Shown: positions 26,157 to 35,588 of the stretch, one piece after another
Numbering within the stretch: position 1 is the first letter of the stretch
Layout: each line of letters begins with the position of its first letter
Assembly (NCBI RefSeq): GCF_003417065.2
Contig: NZ_QVLT01000024.1
Location: forward strand, 1 to 64,000
DNA: 64,000 bases
DNA from: Hymenobacter lapidiphilus
GTDB lineage: Bacteria > Bacteroidota > Bacteroidia > Cytophagales > Hymenobacteraceae
Reading direction: 5' to 3'
Translations under genes and position numbers: made by a program
Notes under the pieces: generated by a model
Databases searched by the model: none
Told to the model about the DNA's origin: nothing
What the model saw: the letters and a program-made list of their open reading frames with translations, nothing else

Positions 26157-26576
26157 TCATTTGCGCTTTTTCCTCCACTCTTTAAAGCCAACTACATCTT
26201 TGCGGATGGTTTTCATCCAACGATTGCCATGCGTGGCTGTCAAGTATTTGAAGACTCGTTGATTGTATGAAACCATACATTCCTGTGCCGGACCAGTGCA
26301 TCCTTCTTCCCAATAAAAGACCCCGTAAGTTTCTTCAAAGGTCACATCAGATGCGAAAGATTGAGGAGCAGGACCGCTTTTCAATACCAGAAAAGGCATC
26401 TGCTTCGCAATGTCCAGCTCTGCCAAGGAAGTTGCTTCAGCACATTCAGCACTGTAGGCTAATTGAATAACTCCAGAATTATTCAATTCCTTATCCGTGA
26501 GCTTGCGCTGTTGGCCAGTAACGGTCAGCGTGGCCAGCAGAAGACTACTTGTTATCCAAATTGAAATCAGCCGCAT
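26157..26576 (-). CDS. Unknown small secreted protein, AT-richer than neighbours
   Basis: 139 residues, no family recognised. A signal peptide (SIWITSSLLLATLTVTGQ) is followed by a mature part with three cysteines (in ECAEATS, EGCTGPAQ and QECMV); with no fourth, at most one disulphide pair can form. The end is strongly basic (EWRKKRK). Base composition is visibly lower in GC than the flanking genes, which suggests recent transfer or relaxed selection. It lies 17 bases downstream of the acyl-CoA carboxylase gene on the same strand, which itself starts far upstream, so co-transcription is possible. An orphan, with no enzymatic motif that I can see. Confidence 0.6.
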   Translation of the reverse strand: MRLISIWITSSLLLATLTVTGQQRKLTDKELNNSGVIQLAYSAECAEATSLAELDIAKQMPFLVLKSGPAPQSFASDVTFEETYGVFYWEEGCTGPAQECMVSYNQRVFKYLTATHGNRWMKTIRKDVVGFKEWRKKRK

Positions 26577-26593
26577 ATTATTTCGTCTTTACC

Positions 26594-28222
26594 TTACACC
26601 TGAATCACGCCCACGTTGTACGCCTTTTCAATCGGCGCGTGGTTGGCCATGCTGATGCCCTGGGAAATAACCTTGCGGGTTTCGCGGGGGTCGATGATGG
26701 CGTCGACCCAGAGGCGAGCCGCGGCGTAGTAAGGCGAGAGTTGCTCCTCATAGCGGGCCTTGATGGTGTCGAGCAGCTCTTTTTCGGCTTCGGGCGTGAT
26801 TTCCTGACCCTTGGACTTGAGCGAGGCCACCTGAATCTGGAGCAGCGTATTGGCCGCCGCCGCGCCGCTCATCACGGCCAGTTGGGCCGTGGGCCAAGCC
26901 ACGATGAGGCGCGGGTCGTAGGCCTTGCCGCACATGGCGTAGTTGCCGGCGCCGTAGCTGTTGCCCACAATCACCGAGAACTTGGGCACCACGGAGTTGG
27001 CCATGGCATTCACCATCTTCGCCCCGTCCTTGATGATGCCGCCGTGCTCACTCTGCGAGCCCACCATGAAGCCCGACACGTCGTGCAGGAATAGCAGCGG
27101 AATCTTCTTCTGGTTGCAGTTCATAATAAACCGGGCGGCCTTATCGGCCGAGTCAGAGTAGATGACGCCGCCCATCTGCATGGCGCCCTTCTTGGTCTTC
27201 ACGATTTTGCGCTGGTTGGCCACGATGCCCACCGCCCAACCGTCGATGCGGGCCAGGCCGCACAGCAGCGTCTGGCCGTAGAGGTCCTTGTAGGGCTCGA
27301 ACTCCGAGTTATCGACCAGCCGGTTGATGATGTCCATCATGTCGTAGGGCTTGGCACGGTCGGCCGGCAGCACGCCCAGGATTTCCTCGGGGTTAGCCTT
27401 GGGCGCCACGGGCTCATTGCGCGAGAAACCGGCCGTGGCCTGGCCCCCGAGCTTATCGAAGATGTTACGCAGGTGGTCGAGGCACTCCTCGTCGGTGGCA
27501 AACTTGTAATCGGTCACGCCCGAAATTTCGGAGTGAGTGGAAGCGCCGCCCAGCGTTTCGTTATCGATGGATTCGCCGATGGCCGACTTCACCAGATAGG
27601 AGCCCGCCAGGAATACCGAGCCGGTGCCGTCCACAATCATGGCCTCGTCGCTCATAATGGGCAGGTAGGCGCCGCCGGCCACGCAGGGGCCCATAATGGC
27701 GGCCATCTGCACGATGCCCATCGAGCTCATCACCGCGTTGTTGCGAAAGATGCGGCCGAAGTGCTCCTTGTCAGGGAAAATCTCGTCCTGCATGGGCAGG
27801 TACACGCCCGCCGAATCAACGAGGTAGATGATGGGCAGCTTGTTTTCCATGCTGATTTCCTGGGCCCGCAGGTTTTTCTTGGCCGTAATCGGAAACCAGG
27901 CGCCGGCCTTCACGGTGGCGTCGTTGGCCACCACCACGCACTGGCGGCCCTGCACCCAGCCCACCATCACCACCACGCCGCCGCCGGGGCAGCCGCCTTC
28001 GGCCTGGTACATTCCCTCGCCGGCAAACGCCCCAATTTCTACGCTGTCCGCACCCTTATCAAGCAGGTAGGCAATTCGCTCGCGGGCCGTGAGCTTGCCC
28101 TTGGCTTTGTGCTTGGCCATGCTTTTCTCGCCGCCGCCCAACGCCACGCGCTTGCTCCGCTGGCTGAGTTGAAAGATGAGTTGCTTAAGGCTGTCTTCGT
28201 TCTTGTTGAATTCGAGGTTCAT
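26594..28222 (-). CDS. Acyl-CoA carboxylase, carboxyltransferase (beta) subunit
   Basis: 542 residues, full length for a biotin-dependent carboxyltransferase such as propionyl-CoA or methylcrotonyl-CoA carboxylase. GKLTARERIAYLLDKG near the start and, later, GGEKSMAK, GPCVAGGAYLPIMSDEA and GNSYGAGNYAMCGKAYDPR are the oxyanion and CoA-binding segments of the family. It transfers CO2 from carboxybiotin to an acyl-CoA in the cytoplasm; its alpha subunit is not in the window. MeaB at 7859 acts on a later step of propionyl-CoA use, but the distance makes linkage weak. The ATG at 28222 fits the usual start; the frame runs open to 28333 through a repeat edge. Confidence 0.9.
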   Translation of the reverse strand: MNLEFNKNEDSLKQLIFQLSQRSKRVALGGGEKSMAKHKAKGKLTARERIAYLLDKGADSVEIGAFAGEGMYQAEGGCPGGGVVVMVGWVQGRQCVVVANDATVKAGAWFPITAKKNLRAQEISMENKLPIIYLVDSAGVYLPMQDEIFPDKEHFGRIFRNNAVMSSMGIVQMAAIMGPCVAGGAYLPIMSDEAMIVDGTGSVFLAGSYLVKSAIGESIDNETLGGASTHSEISGVTDYKFATDEECLDHLRNIFDKLGGQATAGFSRNEPVAPKANPEEILGVLPADRAKPYDMMDIINRLVDNSEFEPYKDLYGQTLLCGLARIDGWAVGIVANQRKIVKTKKGAMQMGGVIYSDSADKAARFIMNCNQKKIPLLFLHDVSGFMVGSQSEHGGIIKDGAKMVNAMANSVVPKFSVIVGNSYGAGNYAMCGKAYDPRLIVAWPTAQLAVMSGAAAANTLLQIQVASLKSKGQEITPEAEKELLDTIKARYEEQLSPYYAAARLWVDAIIDPRETRKVISQGISMANHAPIEKAYNVGVIQV

Positions 28223-28291
28223 TGCGGGTGGGATGGGAAGTGGTTGGGTAGAATTGGGTAGTGGGAAACTTGGTCGGGATGGAAACCGCTG

Positions 28292-28439
28292 AAAGAACGT
28301 CATGCTCCATCTGGCGTCCGCCTGTCGAAGCATCTCTACCGCTTCGTGGCAGTCAACAGGGTTACCATTGCGGTGGAGATGCTTCGACTATGCTGCGACC
28401 CTGGCTCTATGCGCCACATGCTCAGCATGACGGTTCTTT
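28292..28439. repeat. Long intergenic inverted repeat, copy 4
   Basis: Outer arms AAAGAACGTCATGCT and AGCATGACGGTTCTTT with inner arms around GTCGAAGCATCTCTACC and GGTGGAGATGCTTCGAC. It occupies most of the 315-base space between the carboxylase and MCE genes, both on the minus strand. It is the least symmetric of the nine copies. Confidence 0.85.
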
Positions 28440-28479
28440 TTATCAGTTCCGACCATTTCAGATACCAGTTAAAACCAAA

Positions 28480-28505
28480 GAAATCCGCCTGAGTGGGCGG
28501 ATTTC
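28480..28505 (-). terminator. Terminator of the MCE/MlaD gene
   Basis: On the minus strand a stem GAAATCCGCC / GGCGGATTTC is followed by TTTGGTTTT, 33 bases after the stop at 28538. Confidence 0.75.
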
Positions 28506-28537
28506 AAAGGTAAGCAGATTGGCGGAAGCCAGCCGGG

Positions 28538-29545
28538 CTACTTCACCGTTTTGGTTTCCTTTTCGGTTTCGATAACCGTGCCGTTGGGCTTAGTAACGGT
28601 GGTTTCGACCTCCTTCTTGGTCTTATCCTTGCCGCCACCAAACACCGAGAAATGCACGTATTTCTTGGGGTTGGCCTGCAGGTCGGAAATCAGGGCGTTG
28701 GAGCTGGCCGCGGTGGCGTTGAGGTTGCGGTAGAGCGTGCTGTCGTTGAGCAGCTTGCCGAGCGAACCCTGCTGGTCGGTGAGCGAGCGGTTGAGAGCCG
28801 TTACCGCGCTTTGCGCCTCGGTCATGGTGGCGTTGAGCTTGCGCATAGCCGGGCCCACGGGGGCGTCCTTGAGCGAGTCGCTGAGCACGGCGAAGTTGGA
28901 GGCCACGCGGTCGAACTTCTTGCTGGTCTTGTTCAGATCAGAAGTAAGTTGGGCCATATTGGTGGTAATCTGGTTGATGTTGCGCTGGTTAAGCAGCAGC
29001 AGGTTTTTGAGGGCCTCGGTGGCCGCTTGGCTGTTGAGCAGCGTGGCCTGCAGGCTCAAACGGGCATCCTTGTTGAGAAAGGCATTCACCTTGGTCAGCG
29101 TCGAATCGACGGTACCGAGCACTGGCAGGGCCTTGGCCTGGAAGGCATCGGTGAGGCTGGCCACGGTGTACGACTTCAGCTCCTCGCCCCCGGCGAACAC
29201 CTTCGAGTTGCGGCCCAGAAATAGGGTAATGGTTTTCGAGCCCAGCAGCGAACCGCTCAGGCTGGCCACCGTCGAGTCGCCCACCGTTACGCCTTTCTGA
29301 AGCTCCACCGAAACTTTCACGCGGTTGCCTTCTTCGGGCAGCAGCTCCATCTGCTTCACTTGGCCTACCTTAATGCCGTTCAGAATCACGGGGTTGCCGA
29401 TGGCCAGCCCGTCCACGTTATCGTATTTGGCGAAGTACGTGCGGTCCGACGACAGAATGTTGCTGCCCTTCAGGAAGTTGAAGCCAAAAATAAGCAGCGC
29501 CACGGCCACTATGCCCAGCAGGGCCACTTTTATTTCTTTGGACAC
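28538..29545 (-). CDS. MlaD/MCE family protein
   Basis: 335 residues. One N-terminal membrane helix (VALLGIVAVALLIFGFNFL) is followed by a single MCE domain (YFAKYDNVDGLAIGNPVILNGIKVGQV, LSGSLLGSKTITLFLG) and then a long helical region with repeated short stretches to the C-terminus (KKEVETTVTKPNGT). MCE proteins form hexameric rings that shuttle phospholipids between inner and outer membrane. No MlaE/F permease or ATPase is beside it. The next gene upstream on the strand is a cell-wall amidase, 62 bases away, so both may share a transcript. Confidence 0.88.
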   Translation of the reverse strand: MSKEIKVALLGIVAVALLIFGFNFLKGSNILSSDRTYFAKYDNVDGLAIGNPVILNGIKVGQVKQMELLPEEGNRVKVSVELQKGVTVGDSTVASLSGSLLGSKTITLFLGRNSKVFAGGEELKSYTVASLTDAFQAKALPVLGTVDSTLTKVNAFLNKDARLSLQATLLNSQAATEALKNLLLLNQRNINQITTNMAQLTSDLNKTSKKFDRVASNFAVLSDSLKDAPVGPAMRKLNATMTEAQSAVTALNRSLTDQQGSLGKLLNDSTLYRNLNATAASSNALISDLQANPKKYVHFSVFGGGKDKTKKEVETTVTKPNGTVIETEKETKTVK

Positions 29546-29607
29546 GGGAGGTCGCGGTTATATGAGAGGAGAGAGTCGGCAGGCGGGCCCGCGGTTGCAC
29601 GGCCCGG

Positions 29608-30420
29608 CTAGTCGCCCGAGCCGGTTTCCAGTTCCTGCTTGTATTCGCGGAAGGCCTGGTAGATGCCCGAAGCCATATACGCCTGATTGGTTTTATCGTT
29701 CAGATAGATCTCCTCCTGCCGGTTGGTCAGAAAGCCGGACTCAATCAGCACTGCGGGCATGGCCGATTTCCAGAGTACCAGGAAACCCGCCTGCTTTACG
29801 CCCCGCGAGGGGCGCTTGAGCGTGGTGCGGAAATGCCGGTCAACCTTCTGGGCAAAGCGCAGGCTGTTCACCATATAAGCGCTCTGAAACAGGCTGAACA
29901 GGATGTGGCTCTGGGGCGAGGTAGGGTCGAAGCCATTGTACTGCTCCTTGTAGTTATCCTCCTGCAGAATAACCGAGTTTTCGCGCTTGGCCACGGCCAG
30001 GTTGGCGTCGGTTTTGTGCGGACCCATCGTCCAGACCTCGGTACCGTGGGCGGCGGGCGAGGCGGCGTTGCAGTGGATGGAGATGAACAGGTCGGCGCTG
30101 TGGCTATTGGCGATGTTGGCGCGGTCGGCCAGCTCCACAAACACGTCGGTTTTGCGGGTGTACACCACCTTCACGTCGGGCATTTTCCCCTCAATTTCCT
30201 TGCCCAGGGCCAGCACCAGCTTCAGGGCCACATCGGCTTCGCGGGCCGATACGCCGGCGCAGCCCCGGTCTTTACCCCCGTGGCCGGCATCGAGCACCAC
30301 CGTCCGGAGCTTGTAGCGCACGGGTGGCGGGGCCGCCGACTGCGGAGCCGGTGTGAGGGGAGAAGTGAATTCGGCGAAAAGAAGAAGGGCCGCCGTGCCC
30401 AGAGCGACAATATTCCGCAC
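29608..30420 (-). CDS. N-acetylmuramoyl-L-alanine amidase
   Basis: 270 residues. A hydrophobic start (IVALGTAALLLFAEFTS) suggests a signal peptide. The Amidase_3 domain contains VVLDAGHGGKDRGCAG (first zinc histidine), SIHCNAAS (the third) and MPAVLIESGFLTN near the end with the catalytic glutamate. It cuts the bond between muramic acid and the peptide stem of peptidoglycan in the periplasm and is likely used in cell division or envelope remodelling. It is divergent from the lptD-like gene, with 70 bases between their starts. Confidence 0.92.
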   Translation of the reverse strand: MRNIVALGTAALLLFAEFTSPLTPAPQSAAPPPVRYKLRTVVLDAGHGGKDRGCAGVSAREADVALKLVLALGKEIEGKMPDVKVVYTRKTDVFVELADRANIANSHSADLFISIHCNAASPAAHGTEVWTMGPHKTDANLAVAKRENSVILQEDNYKEQYNGFDPTSPQSHILFSLFQSAYMVNSLRFAQKVDRHFRTTLKRPSRGVKQAGFLVLWKSAMPAVLIESGFLTNRQEEIYLNDKTNQAYMASGIYQAFREYKQELETGSGD

Positions 30421-30449
30421 GGAGTTCGTTAGTTGAGGCAGCTACCGGC

Positions 30450-30457
30450 TACCTTTG
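30450..30457 (+). promoter_or_regulatory. -7 promoter element for the lptD-like gene (TACCTTTG)
   Basis: Exact TAnnTTTG match, 33 bases before the GTG start of the LptD-like gene. A -33 TTG at the usual spacing is not clear. Confidence 0.55.
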
Positions 30458-30490
30458 CAAACCGCCACAAAATAAACGATAAATAACTAC

Positions 30491-33460
30491 GTGGCCCTAT
30501 TCGCGCCTGTGTTTCATCTCTTAACACGCTTATTCGGGCGCCTGCCGGCGCCGGCTGTGGTCCTTACGCTGCTGCTGTGCCTGGGGTTGCTAACCACCGC
30601 GGCCCGGGCGCAGCAAATGCCAACCCCTACCCGGCAAAAGCCGCTGCCCGATCAGCAGGTGCCCAACCCGACGCCACCACCGGGCACGCAGGTGTCGCCG
30701 AGCACCAACGCGCCGGGCGACGTACGCCCGCTGCCCACCATCGTGAACCCGCCCAAGCCCGACGGCCGCGTGCGCACCGGTACTACCGGCCTGCAGGTGG
30801 GCGGCACCCCCGATTCGGTGCTGCTGGGCGCTAACCCGGGCCGCAAAGGCGCCGTGGAAACCACCGTGGTCTACAAGGCTCAGGACTCTATCCGGTTCGA
30901 GGTGCAGAACAAGCGCGCCATTCTCTACGACAAGGCCGACGTAACCTATGGTGACGTGAACCTGAAGGCGGCCCTGATTACGATTGACTACGAACGCAAC
31001 CTGGTGACGGCCGAAGGCGCGGCCGACTCGACGGGCAAAGTGCAAGACCGGCCGCTGTTCACGCAGGGTGCCGAAACTTACCAGGCGGGTCGCATCGACT
31101 ACAACATCAAGAGCAAGCGCGGCCGCATTACCGATGTAGTGACCAAGCAGGGCGAGGGCTTCATTCATGCCGAGAAAATCAAGCGCCAGCCCAACGGCGA
31201 CATCAACGGCCTGCGCGGCAGCTACACCACCTGCAACCTCGAGCACCCGCACTTCTACATCAACGCGTCCAAGATGAAGCTCATTCCCGGGGAGCAGGTC
31301 ATCACCGGGCCGTTCAACCTGGTTATCGGGGATATTCCAACGCCGCTGGGCTTTTTGTTCGGCTACTTTCCCACGCCCAAAAACAACAAGCGGGCCTCGG
31401 GCCTCATCATCCCCACTTTCGGGCAGGCCGCCGACCGGGGATTCTTCCTGCGCAACGGCGGCTACTACTGGGCCGCCAACGAACACATCGGCGTGCGCCT
31501 GACGGGCGACATCTATGCCGGCAACAGCGACCGGTTCGGGGGCTGGCGGGGTACGGCCGAGATGCAGTACATCACGCGCTACAAGTACGACGGTCTGTTC
31601 ACGTTCAGCTTCAACTCGCAGCCGCTTGAACCCATCTTCAACAGCACCGACGCCAACACCAACCCCACGTACACGCCGCCGAGTTCGGCCAAATCCTTCG
31701 CCCTCAGCTGGCGACACACGCCGGTGCCGCGGCCGGGCGGCGGACGGTTTTCGGCCAGCGTAAACCTGCAATCGGCTAACGGCGCGTACCAGCGCAGCTC
31801 CACGTTCAACACGCGCAACTACCTGAGCGCCGCGTTCCAGTCGAACATCAGCTACTCCAAGCAGCTGCGCAACGCCCCCATCAACTACGCGCTGCAGCTC
31901 AGCCAGACCCAGGACACCCGCCTGGGCACGATGACGGCCAATCTGCCCGACCTGACGGTGGGCCTGGCCCGGCAGTACGTGTACGATATTCTGAAGCTGC
32001 GCCCCCGCAAGGCCTACGAGCAGCTGGCGTTTTCCTACAACCTCACCTTCCGGAACAGCCTGACCAACAACGTGCCGGCCCGGCTGCTCAACAGTGGCAC
32101 CATTCCGCTGCTGGGCGGCTCGCGCGACCCCTACATTACGCCCATCAAGCTGGGCAACCTGAACCAGTTGCTGCGCAACTCCCAAACGGGCATGAAGCAC
32201 GACTTCAACATCACGCTGGGCAGCTACACCGTCAGCAAATTCAATATCAGCCCTGGCATCACCTACAACGAGGTTTGGTACTTCAAGAAGCTCGACTATG
32301 AGTACAACTCTGTAGCCCGGGCCGTACAAATTGATACGGTGGTCAGCTTCAACCGCCTGCCCACGGGCTCGGCCAACCTTAACCTCAACACGTCGTTCTA
32401 CGGCACGATTATCCGCAAGGGCAACCGCAAGCTGCAGGCGTTGCGCCACAAGGTTACGCCCAGCATCGGCTACAGCTATGCGCCCAAGAACCTGCCGGGC
32501 GCGCAGGCTTTCCAGAACCTGCAGCTGGATGACCTGCGCGACCCAGCCACCGGCCAGCTATACTCCTCTAACCCGCTTTACAGAAACGGGGTACCGTTTC
32601 CGCAGTTCAACAACTTCATCTACGGCGTACCGCTCAACAGTTCCAACAACCGGCTGTCTTTCCAGCTGCAGAACTCGGTGGAATTAAAGGTGCGCAACTC
32701 CGACGACACCACTGGCACCACACCGTTTAATAAGGTGACCCTCATCCGCGACCTCACGTTTTCGGGTGGCTACGACTTTGAAAGAGTGGGTGGTTTTAAT
32801 CTCGACCCCATATCCTTCGCCTTCAATACGGAGGTTGCCCGCAAGCTCACGGTGTTCATCAACGGCCAGCTCAGCCCCTACCAGCAGGACTCGCTGGGGC
32901 GGCTGCGCGACAAGTATCTGTGGCAGCAGTCGAAGGTGCGGCTGGCGCGCCTGACCGGAGCCAGCATGAACCTGGCCTACCAGTTTAATCCTAGCCAGGG
33001 CACCCGCAAGTCGGCTGTAAAGCGCGATGTAGCCCCCGTCAACGATCCGCAGCTGGGCGCCGTTACGCCTCTCAACCCTTACGAGGATTACGTGAATTTC
33101 GAGATTCCCTGGGAGTTGAATACGGCTTTCGCCCTTACCTACCAGAACCAGGGTCCGTTGCCGGCGCGTTTCGGCCGGGTGCGCAAAGGCCCCTACACGG
33201 CGGCCTCGCTCAACCTCAACGGCTCGGTAAAGCTCACCGAGTCCCTGCGCTTCGGATTCAGTTCCAACTACGATTTCGTCAACAAAACGCCCGCCTTCAC
33301 CCGCCTCGACCTGACCAAGGACCTGCACTGCTGGCAGATCAACGGCACCTGGACGCCCTTCGGCCCGGCCCGCGGCTATTTCGTGACCATTGCCGCCAAA
33401 TCGGCGCTGCTGCAAAGCCTCAAGCTGAGCCGCAACCGCACCTTCCTCAACAACCTGTAG
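30491..33460 (+). CDS. LptD-like LPS-assembly outer membrane protein
   Basis: 989 residues beginning with GTG (30491); no ATG gives a signal peptide. A hydrophobic N-terminus (VVLTLLLCLGLLTTAARAQ) precedes a low-complexity proline-rich stretch and an OstA-like beta-jellyroll domain (ITIDYERNLVTAEGAADSTG). The larger part is a beta-barrel with many aromatic strands and FGYFPTPKNNKRASGLIIP. LptD inserts lipopolysaccharide into the outer leaflet of the outer membrane. Bacteroidota members of this family are shortened or rearranged relative to E. coli, and annotation as LptD is by family resemblance. Confidence 0.85.
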   Translation: MALFAPVFHLLTRLFGRLPAPAVVLTLLLCLGLLTTAARAQQMPTPTRQKPLPDQQVPNPTPPPGTQVSPSTNAPGDVRPLPTIVNPPKPDGRVRTGTTGLQVGGTPDSVLLGANPGRKGAVETTVVYKAQDSIRFEVQNKRAILYDKADVTYGDVNLKAALITIDYERNLVTAEGAADSTGKVQDRPLFTQGAETYQAGRIDYNIKSKRGRITDVVTKQGEGFIHAEKIKRQPNGDINGLRGSYTTCNLEHPHFYINASKMKLIPGEQVITGPFNLVIGDIPTPLGFLFGYFPTPKNNKRASGLIIPTFGQAADRGFFLRNGGYYWAANEHIGVRLTGDIYAGNSDRFGGWRGTAEMQYITRYKYDGLFTFSFNSQPLEPIFNSTDANTNPTYTPPSSAKSFALSWRHTPVPRPGGGRFSASVNLQSANGAYQRSSTFNTRNYLSAAFQSNISYSKQLRNAPINYALQLSQTQDTRLGTMTANLPDLTVGLARQYVYDILKLRPRKAYEQLAFSYNLTFRNSLTNNVPARLLNSGTIPLLGGSRDPYITPIKLGNLNQLLRNSQTGMKHDFNITLGSYTVSKFNISPGITYNEVWYFKKLDYEYNSVARAVQIDTVVSFNRLPTGSANLNLNTSFYGTIIRKGNRKLQALRHKVTPSIGYSYAPKNLPGAQAFQNLQLDDLRDPATGQLYSSNPLYRNGVPFPQFNNFIYGVPLNSSNNRLSFQLQNSVELKVRNSDDTTGTTPFNKVTLIRDLTFSGGYDFERVGGFNLDPISFAFNTEVARKLTVFINGQLSPYQQDSLGRLRDKYLWQQSKVRLARLTGASMNLAYQFNPSQGTRKSAVKRDVAPVNDPQLGAVTPLNPYEDYVNFEIPWELNTAFALTYQNQGPLPARFGRVRKGPYTAASLNLNGSVKLTESLRFGFSSNYDFVNKTPAFTRLDLTKDLHCWQINGTWTPFGPARGYFVTIAAKSALLQSLKLSRNRTFLNNL

Positions 33461-33462
33461 CT

Positions 33463-33708
33463 TTTTTAGCCGCTGGCTGACAGCTATTAGCTAGTAGCTT
33501 TGTTCGCATCTTCTGAAAAAAACTGCAGCTTTGCTTTCCCGCTCCGACAAGGCCCGGTAAGCTTGAAGCCGGCCGATTACTTTGCAGCCTCGCAATGGCC
33601 CTGCTACTTGGTCGTGAGCACAGGCAGGTTGCGCGGCGCTACAGCAGACCGGAACCACTATTCAGAACCTAAGCTAACGGCCATCAGCTACTAGCTAACA
33701 GCTAAAAA
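33463..33708. repeat. Paired AGCTA-rich repeat arms between the lptD-like gene and panB
   Basis: Left arm at 33463-33502 and right arm at 33668-33708 (GCTAACGGCCATCAGCTACT) are imperfect inverted copies around about 165 bases without a gene. A TAGCTTTG sequence at 33495-33502 matches the -7 consensus; with panB starting at 33711 it would give a long leader, so its role is unclear. Confidence 0.6.
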
Positions 33709-33710
33709 AC

Positions 33711-34526
33711 ATGTCTCAACACAAGGAAGTGAAACTCGTGACCACGCATCAGCTGCTGGCCATGAAGGAGCGCGGCGAGAAAATCTCCATGCTCACGGCC
33801 TACGACTTCTCGATGGCTCAGATTCTGGACGGCGCGGGCATCGACGTGCTGCTCGTCGGCGACTCGGCCTCCAACGTGATGGCCGGCCATGAAACCACGC
33901 TGCCCATCACCCTCGACCAGATGATTTACCACGCCCAGAGTGTGGTGCGCGCCGTGAAACGCGCGTTTGTAGTCGTCGATATGCCGTTTGGCTCCTACCA
34001 GGGCAACTCGTCGGAGGCCCTGCGCTCGGCCATCCGCATCATGAAGGAATCGGGCGGGCACGGCATCAAGCTGGAAGGCGGCGCCGAAATCAAGGACAGC
34101 ATCACCCGCATCCTCACGGCCGGCATCCCGGTGATGGGCCATCTGGGGCTCACTCCGCAAAGTATTTATAAATTTGGCACGTATTCGGTGCGGGCCAAGG
34201 AAGAGGTAGAGGCGCAGAAGCTGATTGAAGATGCGCTGCTGCTGCAGGAAATAGGCTGTTTTGCCCTTGTGCTGGAGAAAATTCCATCGGGCCTGGCCAA
34301 GCGCGTGGCCGAGCAGCTCACCATTCCGGTCATCGGCATCGGCGCCGGCCCCGATGTGGATGGGCAGGTGCTGGTCGTGCACGATATGCTGGGCATCACC
34401 AAGGAGTTCAAACCGCGCTTCCTGCGCCGCTACGCCGACCTCGGCGACGCCATGCACGACGCCGTGCAGCGCTACATCCAGGACGTAAAATCCCACGACT
34501 TCCCCACTCAGGACGAAGCATATTAA
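33711..34526 (+). CDS. panB: 3-methyl-2-oxobutanoate hydroxymethyltransferase
   Basis: 271 residues, the family's usual length. [14 protein letters not shown] starts the TIM barrel; metal ligands lie in VGDSASNV and VDMPFGSYQ; the catalytic glutamate is in [24 protein letters not shown] closes the active site. PanB makes ketopantoate from 2-oxoisovalerate and methylene-tetrahydrofolate in pantothenate (CoA) synthesis. The gene lies alone between AGCTA-type repeat arms and an A/T-rich repeat. Confidence 0.96.
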   Translation: MSQHKEVKLVTTHQLLAMKERGEKISMLTAYDFSMAQILDGAGIDVLLVGDSASNVMAGHETTLPITLDQMIYHAQSVVRAVKRAFVVVDMPFGSYQGNSSEALRSAIRIMKESGGHGIKLEGGAEIKDSITRILTAGIPVMGHLGLTPQSIYKFGTYSVRAKEEVEAQKLIEDALLLQEIGCFALVLEKIPSGLAKRVAEQLTIPVIGIGAGPDVDGQVLVVHDMLGITKEFKPRFLRRYADLGDAMHDAVQRYIQDVKSHDFPTQDEAY

Positions 34527-34650
34527 TTTAATTAAAAATAGAAGTTAAAAGTTAAAAGTTATTCTTTCGACTCTCAGAACAGGCTTTTTGTACCACTTGG
34601 TATCGCCCGAGTCAATTTTTAATTTTTCACTTTTAATTTTTAATTCCCCC
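34527..34650. repeat. A/T-rich inverted arms between panB and the pseudouridine synthase
   Basis: TTAAAAGTTAAAAGTT-type arm (34535-34559) and its mirror (34615-34646) surround about 55 bases. The false extension of the downstream frame (starting TTG 34588) is read from it. Confidence 0.6.
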
Positions 34651-34653
34651 TCA

Positions 34654-35361
34654 GTGAATCGTCCGAATTTGTGGTCGGAGCGGAAAGAAATTCTGTTCGA
34701 AGACAACCATCTGCTCATCATCAACAAGCCCGCCGGCCTGCTCGTGCAGGGCGACGCCACCGGCGACGAACCGCTGTCTAACAAGGCCGAGGAGTATCTG
34801 CGCTTCAAGTACAAGAAGCCCGGCGCGGCCTTCATCGGCGTAGTACACCGCCTCGACCGGCCGGTGAGTGGCGTGGTGGTGCTGGCCAAAACCAGCAAGG
34901 CCCTGAGCCGCATGAACGAGCTGTTCCGCGACAACAAAATCAGCAAAACCTACTGGGCCCTCACCGGTAAATGCCCCGCCCCCGTTTCGGGCCACCTCAC
35001 GCACTGGCTGGTGAAAGATCCTATCCGCAACGTTACCAAGGCCTACCCCGAGCGTCACGGTCAGGGCCAGAAGTCGGACTTGGACTATCAGGTGCTGGGA
35101 GAGGCCGGCCACCGCTTTCTGGTGCAGGTAAACCCCATTACTGGCCGCCCCCATCAGATTCGGGTGCAGCTGAGCACCGGCTTGGGCACCCCCATCGTCG
35201 GCGACGTAAAGTATGGTTTCCTAGCTCCTTTGCCGGACGTAAGCATCGCCCTGCACGCCCGCGAGCTGCAGTTCAAGCACCCCGTCACCAAGGAAGACAT
35301 GCGCATTGTAGCCCCTCTCCCCGACATTGCCCACTGGCAGGCCGCCGAGGCTTATTACTAG
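34654..35361 (+). CDS. RluA/RluD family pseudouridine synthase
   Basis: 235 residues from the GTG at 34654 (VNRPNLWSERKEILFEDNH). HRLDRPVSGVV is the catalytic-aspartate motif of the family, followed by KTYWALTGK, GRPHQIRVQL and GDVKYG. It lacks an S4 domain, as in the shorter RluA-type enzymes. It modifies uridines in rRNA or tRNA; the target site cannot be predicted here. A TTG at 34588 lies in frame but its codons come from an A/T-rich repeat, so I exclude it. Confidence 0.9.
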   Translation: MNRPNLWSERKEILFEDNHLLIINKPAGLLVQGDATGDEPLSNKAEEYLRFKYKKPGAAFIGVVHRLDRPVSGVVVLAKTSKALSRMNELFRDNKISKTYWALTGKCPAPVSGHLTHWLVKDPIRNVTKAYPERHGQGQKSDLDYQVLGEAGHRFLVQVNPITGRPHQIRVQLSTGLGTPIVGDVKYGFLAPLPDVSIALHARELQFKHPVTKEDMRIVAPLPDIAHWQAAEAYY

Positions 35362-35364
35362 AAA

Positions 35365-35473
35365 CAGAACGTCATCCAGAGCATAACGAAGAATCTCGCG
35401 TGCCAGAGCAACCCTACTTTCAGGAGTTGCTCTGGCACGCGAGATTCTTCGTTATGCTCTGGATGACGTTCTG
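35365..35473. repeat. Perfect 48-bp inverted repeat, copy 5 of the main family
   Basis: Arms 35365-35412 and 35426-35473 are exact reverse complements with a 13-base loop; no mismatch in 48 positions. It begins four bases after the pseudouridine synthase stop. Two partial pieces of the same motif (GAATGACGTTCTG and TTCAGGATGACGCG) follow to about 35516. It fills the first half of a 356-base space before the desaturase. Confidence 0.92.
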
Positions 35474-35588
35474 GTTTGCGCTTTGAATGACGTTCTGTTT
35501 CGTTCAGGATGACGCGCTGCTTTAAAAGGCAATTTTGGCTTCGGACCCGACCAGCCTCAATAACATTATGGCCTTTTGGGCAGGGAAA

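Noticed and set aside
30590..32449. A 619-residue minus-strand frame antisense to the lptD-like gene
   Set aside because: Codon-bias shadow; no motif and the plus strand codes for a barrel protein.
33463..33708. A small gene in the 250-base space between the lptD-like gene and panB
   Set aside because: No frame with plausible coding features; the space is made of repeat arms plus unique filler.
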